Shown here: piece by piece, positions 1-7,581 of the stretch
Layout of the letters: each line of letters starts with the position of its first letter
Position numbering within the stretch: the stretch's first letter is position 1
Source of the DNA: CAVYGM01 sp963768025
GTDB taxonomy: Bacteria > Bacteroidota > Bacteroidia > Cytophagales > Spirosomataceae
Assembly: GCA_963768025.1 (NCBI GenBank)
Contig: CAVYGM010000019.1
Location: forward strand, 1 to 64,000
Length of the DNA stretch: 64,000 nt
Direction of reading: 5' to 3'
The notes under the pieces: generated by a model
The model's input: the letters and a program-made list of their open reading frames with translations, nothing else
Databases searched by the model: none
What the model was told of the DNA's origin: nothing
Program-made: the position numbers and the translations under genes

Positions 1-196
1 CTGTTTTATAATTTATTCAACTGACGTTACGTATTGCTGTTTGTAAGGGCCCGAAGGCCCTGGTTCGTCGGAGTCTTCCACGAGTTGTGCCTATTCTCCC
101 AATGCAAATCGGGCGCAGTCCTGCCCGGATTAACGGGTAGTATTTCAGAAATAACACCTTAAAGGTATGTACTCACCTTACAAGCCAGAATAAAGT
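1..196. other. Upstream region without a recognisable gene
   Basis: No coding sequence is recognised. A short GC hairpin with a CGAA loop (stem AGGGCC/GGCCCT, 46-61) could be the terminator of a gene left of the window, but no T-run follows it. The rest is presumably the leader of the DUF1080 gene that starts at 197. Confidence 0.4.
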
Positions 197-928
197 ATGA
201 AAAACCGGTTGAACTATCTTTTCACCACGTTGGGGCTACTGACCTGTCTGTTGACCTCGTGTGGCACCCAAGAGGACGTACCTAATCAATTAACGTCCCA
301 GGAAAAGGAAGACGGCTGGCAATTGCTTTTTGATGGTACCTCCCTGAAAGGCTGGCATTTGTATAATCGAGGCGAAGCACCCTCCGCCTGGACTGTGCAG
401 AATGGCGAACTGTATTGCCAACCTATTTTTGACACGACCGAACATGGCGATTTAGTATCGGATCAGGTGTTTGAGAATTACGAACTTGCCTTCGATTGGA
501 AAATATCCGAGGGCGGCAATAGCGGGGTTTTTATCAATGTACTGGAGCGGGAAGACATTCCAACGACCTGGACTTCCGGCCCCGAATACCAATTGCTGGA
601 TAAAGCCCACCCGGACTACGAGCTGACTCCCGCCAAAAGACCCGGCACGTTATTTAATTTTTATCCCCCTTTGAATCCGGTCGAGCCCAAGCCCGCCGGG
701 GAATGGAATCAGTCCCGTATCAAACAAGTGGATGGGAAAATCGAATTTTACTTAAACGGCGTGTTGACGACGCAGGAAGATTTCAATTCCAGCCACTGGA
801 AGGAGGCGGTGGCTAACAGTGGATTCAAAACGTTTCCTGAGTTTGGCAAATACGTTCAGGGACGCATCGCGTTGCAGGACTGGTCCAAAGGGATTTCATT
901 CCGGAACCTGAAAATCAAAACGCTGTGA
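197..928 (+). CDS. DUF1080 (3-keto-disaccharide hydrolase family) lipoprotein
   Basis: A 243-residue protein with an N-terminal lipoprotein signal: a hydrophobic stretch ends in LLTSC, so Cys22 should be lipidated and the protein membrane-anchored. The rest matches the DUF1080 jelly-roll family: an early GWQLLFDGTSLKGWH segment, then DGDLVSDQ-like and NSGVFINV strands, and a C-terminal GRIALQDWSKGISFRNLKI segment. DUF1080 proteins are lectin-like folds, some of which hydrolyse 3-keto-glycosides; no substrate can be assigned here. Length is normal for a single-domain member. The ATG at 197 is the only start that gives a complete signal peptide. It stands alone, followed by about 200 bases and an unrelated terminator. 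Family call is firm, enzymatic role uncertain. Confidence 0.88.
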   Translation: MKNRLNYLFTTLGLLTCLLTSCGTQEDVPNQLTSQEKEDGWQLLFDGTSLKGWHLYNRGEAPSAWTVQNGELYCQPIFDTTEHGDLVSDQVFENYELAFDWKISEGGNSGVFINVLEREDIPTTWTSGPEYQLLDKAHPDYELTPAKRPGTLFNFYPPLNPVEPKPAGEWNQSRIKQVDGKIEFYLNGVLTTQEDFNSSHWKEAVANSGFKTFPEFGKYVQGRIALQDWSKGISFRNLKIKTL

Positions 929-1181
929 GTACCTAGTTCGGCGTCCCGTTCTCTTCACCGCGTTCCGAGTTGTTTTATAATCGGATACCGATTGGGCCAA
1001 AATATACAGCCAAGTATCTGTCTCCGGCTCTACCGATACGTTTTCCTAATCCATAGACTGTAAACAGCAGATCCCCGTGAAATGTCTGTGGATACACCTA
1101 CAAAGGTGGGCATGAAGTTATCTGACGCTGTCCCCCTTCCGGATTAATGCCCCAGGGCCTCAATCCGGAAGGTTTTTTTTT
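929..1181 (+). ncRNA. Candidate small RNA or long 3' UTR ending in the 1135-1181 terminator
   Basis: About 200 bases lie between the end of the DUF1080 gene and a textbook terminator, with no convincing coding sequence. A TTTATAATC box (about 973-981) could be a promoter, and small internal hairpins such as CACCT-ACAA-AGGTG (about 1095-1108) are visible. It may be a free-standing ncRNA or simply the untranslated tail of the DUF1080 mRNA. No known RNA family was recognised. Confidence 0.22.
1135..1181 (+). terminator. Rho-independent terminator
   Basis: A perfect 11-bp stem (1135-1145 with 1162-1172, core CCTTCCGGATT/AATCCGGAAGG) encloses a 16-base loop and is followed directly by nine T residues (1173-1181). 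It acts for transcription on the plus strand and insulates the broken permease gene downstream. Confidence 0.85.
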
Positions 1182-1246
1182 AAGCCATAGCGTTTTTTTC
1201 TTGAATTAAAGGATCTATTTTTCATTAAAAATCAACCCTTCAAGTC

Positions 1247-3585
1247 ATGATAAAGAACAATCTAAAAATCGCTATACGGATACTCTGGAAAAACAAACTT
1301 TTTTCATTAGTCAATATACTGAGCTTGTCACTGAGTATGGCGGTTGGTGTTATTCTTTTTACAGGCCTGAAAGCCACTTTTGATACAGACCATTTTCATC
1401 CGGAATTAAATCAAATAGTGCGGATACTCACGCAGGAAACAAAGGAGGGGGAACAAACCAAATGGGCAACAGCTCCATTGCCATTGGCGACTCAAATGGA
1501 AAGCGTCTCCTTTGTTGAAAAAACGGTAAAAGTACGTCTGGCAGGAAAACATAACCTGCAAACCGACAAAGGTGATGTACCTATTGACATAAAATTTTCA
1601 GAGCCTTCTTTTTTTGATGTTTTTGGCTTTAAATTGTTGTCAGGTAATGCACAAAGCCTTACCAATAATCCCACCACCCTTTTTTTAACTGAAAAAACAG
1701 CAAAAAAAATATTTGGAAACACGAATGCTGTTAGGACAAACTGTTCAATTTGAAAATTTAGGTTCTTATACCGTTGGGGGAATTATCCAGGACCCGCCTT
1801 TAGAAACACATCTGCCCATTGAGGCAATGTTATCTATTAATGCTGCTGAATTGCTTGAAAAAAAAGGAGCAATCAGTAATATTTCACAAAATTGGGGAGA
1901 CTTCAAGAGTTCAGCAATTTACGCACGTTTAAAATCAGAAGATGATATAAAGCAGCTCAATACAACGCTCCAAAACTATAATCGAAAATTGGATAAGAGC
2001 AATCTTCAATTTTTGGCACAACCCATAGAAGATATTACCCCTGGAAACAATTGACATTAAAAATAACCCCAATGCGGGCGTCAGATTGGGAGGGCATAAA
2101 AACGCAGCTATTCATTAATTCTATCCTTAACCCTTTTATCTGCTTTCAACTATATCAGTTTGGCATTGGCGCGTGCTTTCTCCCGGGCGCAGGAAGTAGG
2201 TGTTCGCAAAACGATAGGCGCAACAAGAGGACAAGTTATTGGTCAATTTTTAATGGAATCGACCCTTGTTTCCCTGTTTGCTTTGTTGTTTACAGTGCCA
2301 TGTGTTACATATTTTAATGCACTATATACCCGATATGGATGATGTGACATTTTCCTGGGATACTACCTTAATTTTAGGCTTGTTAACCTACGCAGTTATC
2401 ACAGGCTTAGTCGCAGGGGCATTTCCGTCATGGCTATTGTCAGCGTTTCAGCCCATACAGATTTTGCGTAAAATGAAGAATATAAAGCTGTTCCAGGGTG
2501 TTGCTGTTTACAAAGCTTTGATTGTCGTACAATTTTCAGTGACCATCATGCTTATGATATTGGTTGTCATAATAGCCGATTATGATAGAAAAAACAATGC
2601 AATCATTAGCTCAACCGTGCCATCCAATGTTCTGACACTGGATTTAAAAGGTGAAAAATATGAAAACCTGCAAAACGAAATAAGTCAGTTAAGTCAGGTA
2701 GAAACGACTTTGGCCACTAACTGGTATTATGAACCTATTAAAATGGGTAAAGATTCTGTAACATTAAACGATAAAATTCTGGAAATAAATTACGTAAGTA
2801 TTGACCCAAAAACAATTGAAACAGAAGGTATCAGCTTAATATCCGGGCAAAATTTTCCTGAAAATATGCCCCAAAGTACGGAGCAATATGTGTTGGTGAA
2901 TGAAGCTGCCGCAGAATTATTGGAATCTAAATCGGAGACTCTAGTGGGACAAAATCTATTACTGGACTCTGCCTATGTACAAGTCATTGGCATCATGCCC
3001 AATGAAATTATTGGCCAACAACTCCCTTTAATCTATCGGTATTTGCCAAATGAAATAACCACCCTGACCATAAAAATAAAGCCAAATACAGAATTGGAAG
3101 CGACCAAGGCCATTCAATCCGTATGGAAAAACAATTTTCCTGAGAAAACAGCAAATATTCAAAACTTAAAAGAGTATCGTTATTCAGGAGAAATCAGTGG
3201 AGAAATGGAAATTTTTGGAGGCTCTGCCCTGATTGTCATGATAATCGCTGCTTTGGGCATTTTAGGCATAGCCAGTTACTCCGTAGAAACACGCACTAAA
3301 GAACTGGGTATAAGAAAAGTATTAGGAGCAAACAATATAAAATTGGTGTGGATAGTTACCAAAAATTTTGGCATTCTTATCCTGATTGCCGGACTTATTG
3401 GTGTTCCAGCGGGCTTGTTTTGCGGTGATTTATTAAGAAATGAAATGGGCAGTCATCTTGATTTGGGTCTTATAAATACAAGCATAGGCTTTGGTTTGGT
3501 TGCCATAGTCGGGCTACTGACTGTCCTATCCCAAACCATTCGAGCGGGGCAAATTGAACCTGTAAAAGTTTTAAAAGCAGAGTAA
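1247..3585 (+). pseudogene. Decayed FtsX/MacB-type ABC transporter permease
   Basis: Joined across frames, the region gives one protein of about 780 residues, the usual length of Bacteroidota MacB-PCD/FtsX permeases. It opens with MIKNNLKIAIRILWKNKLFS and a first membrane segment, then the periplasmic MacB-PCD domain, the first FtsX signature (EVGVRKTIGATRGQVIG, near 2190), a second half from about 2340, and the second signature (TKELGIRKVLGANNIKL, near 3300). The frame changes near 1733 (one extra base gives GQTVQF after NAV), again several times between 2040 and 2120, and near 2340. The 3' half (2266-3585) stays open. Base composition is clearly more AT-rich than the flanks, which suggests transfer followed by decay. 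No ATPase partner lies beside it. Such permeases export lipoproteins, peptides or drugs; this copy is very unlikely to work. Confidence 0.85.
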
Positions 3586-3683
3586 AAAAGGTAAAACATT
3601 CATTGGCAGGTTATGACGATGGCGAGACAATAAATATTTTACCCTAGGCTATGGCCCACAGCCCCTTTCCGAAAGGCCCCGCT

Positions 3684-3706
3684 CCCGCTAGTCGCAGACT
3701 AGCGGG
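3684..3706. terminator. Terminator-like hairpin
   Basis: A perfect 10-bp stem, CCCGCTAGTC/GACTAGCGGG, with a 3-base loop lies about 100 bases after the permease remnant. An A/T-rich stretch follows, but no strict T-run. It is probably the transcription end of the permease gene. Confidence 0.5.
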
Positions 3707-3795
3707 ATAAGATAAAAACTAGTCTTATTCAGTAAGGATATCCCCCTATCCCAAAACCATAACCACTTAAATCCCCACATTCACCTTACCCACCA

Positions 3796-4143
3796 ATGAC
3801 CGAAGAATACCAAACCCCCAAAGACCGGGCGTACGTGAAAACGCTGTTGGAGGCGGCTCCCAAAGAGTCAGCCGCTTTTATGAACCTGAAACATACGGCC
3901 GAGCGGGCCGATGGCGTCATACCGGTGAAGTATCGGGAGCTGATGTCGGTGGCCGTGGCCTTGACTACCCAATGCGCCTACTGCATCGAGTCGCATATGC
4001 AGAACGCCGTGAAGGCCGGGGCGACCCGCGAGGAGATTGCCGAAACGGTATTCATCGCGGCCGCCCTGCGCGCCGGCGGGGCCGTGGGTAACGGGCTGAT
4101 GGCCATGCGGATTTTCGACGAGGTCAGTCAGCCTCCTTCTTAA
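3796..4143 (+). CDS. Carboxymuconolactone decarboxylase / AhpD-like protein
   Basis: A 115-residue all-helical protein. It carries the AhpD-type motif CAYCIESH (Cys60, Cys63, His67) preceded by an acidic helix (KYRELMSVAVAL), and ends with the typical AAALRAGGAVGNG helix. In the AhpD family the CxxC pair and His form a thiol relay that supports peroxidase activity; the closely related gamma-carboxymuconolactone decarboxylases lack the pair. The presence of both cysteines favours an alkylhydroperoxidase-type role. The ATG at 3796 gives the normal family length. It stands upstream of an alpha/beta hydrolase on the same strand, 96 bases away. No signal peptide, so cytoplasmic. Confidence 0.9.
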   Translation: MTEEYQTPKDRAYVKTLLEAAPKESAAFMNLKHTAERADGVIPVKYRELMSVAVALTTQCAYCIESHMQNAVKAGATREEIAETVFIAAALRAGGAVGNGLMAMRIFDEVSQPPS

Positions 4144-4239
4144 GGACATTCTCAGGCAGTCAGGGGTTTTTCAAATTCACTATTTTTCCCTACCTTACCC
4201 CTCAAACCCTACCTTTTCGAACATCAATCTCCGCTTCCC

Positions 4240-5166
4240 TTGAAAAAATTAGTGATAGGCATCGTTGCCTTCGTTGCCCTCCTGCTACTCTTTTTTGGCT
4301 ATTCCGACCGTTCCGTGGAGGATCTGAGAGAGAAATACGCCAGGTACCCCTCAGCTTTTATGGAGTTGGACGGGATGCAGGTACATTACCGCGACGAAGG
4401 GCTGAAAAGAGATAGTCTGCTTCCGCTCGTGCTGCTGCATGGTACAGGGTCGAGTTTGCATACGTTTGAAGCCTGGACCAACGAATTGAAGTTTCAGCGG
4501 AGGGTCATCCGCATGGACCTCCCGGCCTTTGGCCTGACCGGCCCCTTTCCCAACAAGGATTACAGCATTGATCACTACGTAGACTTCATCCAGCATTTTC
4601 TGGTAGCAAAGGGGATAAAACGATGCATTCTGGGCGGCAACTCTCTGGGCGGAAACATTGCCTGGCAGTTTGCCAGCAAGTACCCGCAGATGGTGGACAA
4701 GCTGATTCTGATCGACGCCGCTGGCTATCCCATGGTCTCGAAAAGTACTCCAATCGCCTTTCGGATAGCACGCACCCCTGTTCTCAATAATCTGCTTAGG
4801 TTCCTTACGCCTCGTTTTATGGCCAGGGCGAGCGTGGAGAATGTCTACGCCGACGAGGCAAAGGTATCGGATGAGCTCGTGGATCGGTACTTTGAACTTA
4901 CCCTCCGGGAGGGCAACCGCCGGGCTTTGGTGGATCGGATGAAGCTGCCCGTGGATAGTACGGCGTACCCAAAAATCAAGACCATCCAGCACCCCACCCT
5001 GATCCTCTGGGGCGAGCAGGACCGGCTGATTCCGCCGGATGTGGCGCAGCGGTTTCACGCCGACCTCCCCAACAATACCCTGGTAGTTCTTCCACAGGCG
5101 GGGCATGTACCTATGGAAGAAAGCCCGAAGGAAAGCCTTCGGGTAGTGAATGCTTTTTTGAAGTGA
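4240..5166 (+). CDS. Membrane-anchored alpha/beta hydrolase
   Basis: A 308-residue alpha/beta hydrolase. The chosen TTG start at 4240 adds an N-terminal hydrophobic anchor (KKLVIGIVAFVALLLLFF), typical of exported or anchored members; a later Met at about residue 41 would remove it. The oxyanion-hole segment is LLHGTGSS, the nucleophile elbow GGNSLGG (Ser135), the acid lies in LWGEQDRLIPPD, and the catalytic His in AGHVPMEES near the C-terminus. All three members of the triad are therefore present. The fold includes esterases, lipases and C-C hydrolases, so the substrate is unknown. The stop at 5166 lies about 100 bases before the start of the metallo-beta-lactamase gene, so the two may be co-transcribed. 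Confidence 0.88.
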   Translation: MKKLVIGIVAFVALLLLFFGYSDRSVEDLREKYARYPSAFMELDGMQVHYRDEGLKRDSLLPLVLLHGTGSSLHTFEAWTNELKFQRRVIRMDLPAFGLTGPFPNKDYSIDHYVDFIQHFLVAKGIKRCILGGNSLGGNIAWQFASKYPQMVDKLILIDAAGYPMVSKSTPIAFRIARTPVLNNLLRFLTPRFMARASVENVYADEAKVSDELVDRYFELTLREGNRRALVDRMKLPVDSTAYPKIKTIQHPTLILWGEQDRLIPPDVAQRFHADLPNNTLVVLPQAGHVPMEESPKESLRVVNAFLK

Positions 5167-5267
5167 TACATGAGGGGTTGAGAATCTGTACTATATTTGA
5201 TTTTAGAACAGGTAGCCACCTGTTCTTATCGGCACGACATTCACTCAAAAAGCCATTTACCAATTCC

Positions 5268-6026
5268 ATGAAATTCCCATTTTTGATTCAGCTGATGGTG
5301 TTGACCGCCCTGACGCTGTCCGCTGGCTTCGCCCAGAAAACACCCGCTACCTCTGCCAATGCCATCCACCAGACCGAACGAATGCAAATCAACCGCTTAT
5401 CGGAACGGGTGTACCAGCATATTTCCTACCTCCAGACAAACGACTACGGCAAGGTAGCCTGCAACGGCATGGTGATCGTGGACGGCGGAGAGGCCATTGT
5501 CATAAATGCCCCTACCGACAACGCCGGCTCGGCCGAACTCATTGACTGGATCCGGAAGGAACTGAAATGCAGGGTCAAGGCGGTGGTGCCGGGGCACTTT
5601 CATCAGGACGGGCTGGGCGGCGTGGCGGAGTTTCACCGGAACAACATTCCCTCCTACGCCAATCAGAAAACCATCGACATTGCCAAAGCCCAAAACCTGA
5701 CGGTCCCGACCAACGGCTTCACCGATTCGCTGAGCCTGCGGGTAGGGAGCCAGGCCATTCAGGCGGCCTTTGTGGGCGAGGGGCACACCCGCGACAATAT
5801 CGTGGTGTACTTCCCGGCCGAAAAGGCGATGTTTGGCGGCTGTCTGATTAAGGAAGTGAACGCCACCAAGGGCTTCCTCGGCGACGCCAACTTGCAGGAG
5901 TGGTCGGCCACGGTAGCCAAAGTGAAGGCCCGGTACCCGCAGGCACGAATCGTGGTGCCTGGCCACGGGAAGATCGGCGGACAGGAACTGCTGGATTATA
6001 CGATTGGCTTGTTCAGGCCGGAGTAA
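5268..6026 (+). CDS. Subclass B1-type metallo-beta-lactamase homologue
   Basis: A 252-residue exported protein with a clean signal peptide (MKFPFLIQLMVLTALTLSAG, cleavage near FAQ). The start at 5268 is preferred to upstream in-frame GTG/TTG codons because it begins the signal peptide. The full B1 zinc set is visible: HFHQD gives His110, His112 and Asp114; GEGHTRDN gives His173; GGCLIKE gives Cys192; VPGHGKIGG gives His233. The segments CNGMVIVDGGEA and FLGDANLQEW are also B1-like, as is the Lys three residues after the Cys (Lys195). The usual Asn in the LGNLGDA loop is replaced (KGFLGDA). This arrangement is that of true beta-lactam hydrolases rather than glyoxalase-type proteins. Activity is inferred, not shown. 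A truncated paralogue lies at 7235. Confidence 0.88.
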   Translation: MKFPFLIQLMVLTALTLSAGFAQKTPATSANAIHQTERMQINRLSERVYQHISYLQTNDYGKVACNGMVIVDGGEAIVINAPTDNAGSAELIDWIRKELKCRVKAVVPGHFHQDGLGGVAEFHRNNIPSYANQKTIDIAKAQNLTVPTNGFTDSLSLRVGSQAIQAAFVGEGHTRDNIVVYFPAEKAMFGGCLIKEVNATKGFLGDANLQEWSATVAKVKARYPQARIVVPGHGKIGGQELLDYTIGLFRPE

Positions 6027-6503
6027 GTCGGCCCGCTTGGCCCCTGTTTGGCAGATGTGTTACTATCCGGGCGCTCCTAATTTCATTCGTATTTCTTGCA
6101 GCACCTTTTCGGGCACTGGTACTGCCAGTGGGCCTTGTGCTTTCTCCTTGCGATTGCTTTGAACGAGGTGTCTGGTGGCAGAGGCTCGACTACTGAGAAG
6201 ATATCCGAAAAGTAATCCCAAACCATCAAATCCAGCTAGTGGGATAACGTGTAGACGACCATACTGAGTTTTGCCTCTCCCTAAATCCCTCCGCTGCGGC
6301 GGGAGGCACTCCTCCGGGCCGCTTCTTGAAGGAGAGGGACTTCAATACTATGAAAGTTTATCCCTAATTCAGGTTAGGATAAGGAGGCTTCGTGCACCCA
6401 AAAATTTGTGCCTATTCAAAATGCGAAATTGCCCTCGGACAACTTTTTTATGATTGGGGGAAATTAAATTTGTGTTGAATTCATTTTCTAAAAGGAAATC
6501 GCC
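6027..6503. other. 477-base gap with a possible interspersed repeat
   Basis: No gene is recognised. The notable element is an imperfect inverted repeat at 6274-6337 described separately. The reading frames that cross the gap show no family resemblance. Confidence 0.4.
6274..6337. repeat. Possible REP-like intergenic inverted repeat
   Basis: The arms CCTCTCC (6274-6280) and GGAGAGG (6331-6337) enclose a GC-rich segment with further complementary stretches (CTCCGCTGCGG, GGCGGGAGG). Elements with CCTCTCCCTAAATCCCTCC-type arms look like intergenic repeats seen in related genomes, but only one copy is visible in this window, so the repeat status is inference. Confidence 0.35.
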
Positions 6504-6959
6504 ATGTTCGACACTATTATTTGCCCACTTTCCAGGGAAAAAGTTGACAGCAATGTGAGCCGCCTCACGGTATTTATCAACGCTGTACTCATGATCGTGT
6601 TCATGTTTACGCTAAATCCAATCTAGTTGTATATTGTCACCGTTGACTACGGGATAAGAGCCATGGGCTACAACAATTACAGTCCATTGTGCTTTTTGGC
6701 AACCAACCTGATCAGCTGGATAGGTAGCAAATCAAAAATGGTGGACAAGGCCCCCAAGATGTTTGCTTCCCGACTTGGCTTTATTTGTGCCGCACTGGGT
6801 ACAGTATTTATTACGCTGAATCTACCAATGGCTTCGATCGGAATAATTGCCCTGTTTACTGTTTTGGCCGTGTTAGATTCTATTTTTGACCTTTGCGTTG
6901 GCTGCCTGATTTATCATCATTTTGTTTTTCCCTATTATAATAAAGTTAAAGCGAATTGA
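6504..6959 (+). pseudogene. DUF4395 membrane protein interrupted by an amber stop
   Basis: From the ATG at 6504 the frame reads a DUF4395 N-terminus (CPLSREKVDSNVSRLTVFIN) and then meets TAG at 6624-6626. The same frame resumes without a shift and gives the remainder of the family: SPLCFLATNL, MVDKAPKMFASRLGF, two hydrophobic helices and the family's C-terminal CVGCLIYHHF. The joined length of about 150 residues is normal for the family, an integral membrane protein of unknown function. A single nonsense mutation is the only visible lesion. Restart at TTG 6627 or ATG 6663 would give a protein without the first helix, so the gene is probably inactive. Confidence 0.8.
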
Positions 6960-7199
6960 ACCGATCGCTTCCTTACTTTCCAAAAGTGGCCTTGAACTAC
7001 CCTGGCTTGCATCACAAATGCAAACATAGCTAGTCTGTGTACTGGTTGGGTTCAGTATACGCAACACCGTTCTTTCTATCGGTGGTTTGTGGAAAGAAAG
7101 GCAGAGTTCAGGTACTTAAAAAGCTTTTCTCATCTAGGGGACTTGCTGTAAGCCACAAGGGTGGCCTTGGCACCTCCTTTCGCCGTCCTATTTCCCGAT

Positions 7200-7226
7200 G
7201 GTACCCCGCACGGTAGGTGGGGTACC
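7200..7226. repeat. 8-bp perfect inverted repeat
   Basis: GGTACCCC (7200-7207) and GGGGTACC (7219-7226) form a perfect hairpin just upstream of the metallo-beta-lactamase remnant. Whether it is a structural remnant or regulatory is unknown. Confidence 0.4.
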
Positions 7227-7234
7227 TTTGAGGT

Positions 7235-7351
7235 GTGGTAGAACGGATGTACCCGCGCATTCCCTATTTCCAAACAAACGACTTAGGCAGGCAAGCCTGC
7301 AACGGCATCGTAGTGGTAGACGGCGGCGAGGCTCTTGTGCTCCGTTCCCCT
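7235..7351 (+). pseudogene. Truncated remnant of a second B1-type metallo-beta-lactamase gene
   Basis: One frame reads VERMYPRIPYFQTND and then GRQACNGIVVVDGGEALVL, which aligns without gaps to residues about 46-79 of the complete protein encoded at 5268 (ERVYQHISYLQTND, GKVACNGMVIVDGGEAIV). The DNA is also visibly similar (CAAACGAC, GCCTGCAACGGCAT, GACGGCGG). Similarity stops near 7350, before any zinc ligand, and no signal peptide precedes it. The fragment is therefore a dead paralogue left by a partial duplication or deletion. The bases from 7352 to 7581 hold nothing recognisable. Confidence 0.75.
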
Positions 7352-7581
7352 CTGGCTTGGCCCACTCCGGCAAGCAGTAAGTGGCGTTCAGACTCAAATT
7401 TTCGTGATTTTGCTGGCGCTTGCACAAAAAACCGACAAACAGGCAAAAAAATTTGGTTAGTAACCCTATTTTGCTCTCAATATACTTACTCTGGGTATAC
7501 TTTTTGCAGGGTTAAGTGTAGCGATTAACAACGGGAAGCAGCCAAAACACACGTTGGTACCTTACCTCTAATTTCTTACAC

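Noticed and set aside
1081..1146. Short 21-codon frame starting MSVDTPTKVG before the 1135 terminator
   Set aside because: It runs into the terminator stem, has no recognisable relative and too few codons to support it.
4351..5106. Long antisense frame opposite the alpha/beta hydrolase gene (251 codons)
   Set aside because: It lies wholly within a gene with clear catalytic motifs, has no recognisable family features and an odd composition; it follows from codon bias on the opposite strand.
5163..5267. Upstream extension of the metallo-beta-lactamase gene to the GTG at 5163
   Set aside because: The ATG at 5268 begins a standard signal peptide; the extension would bury it and overlaps the hydrolase stop.
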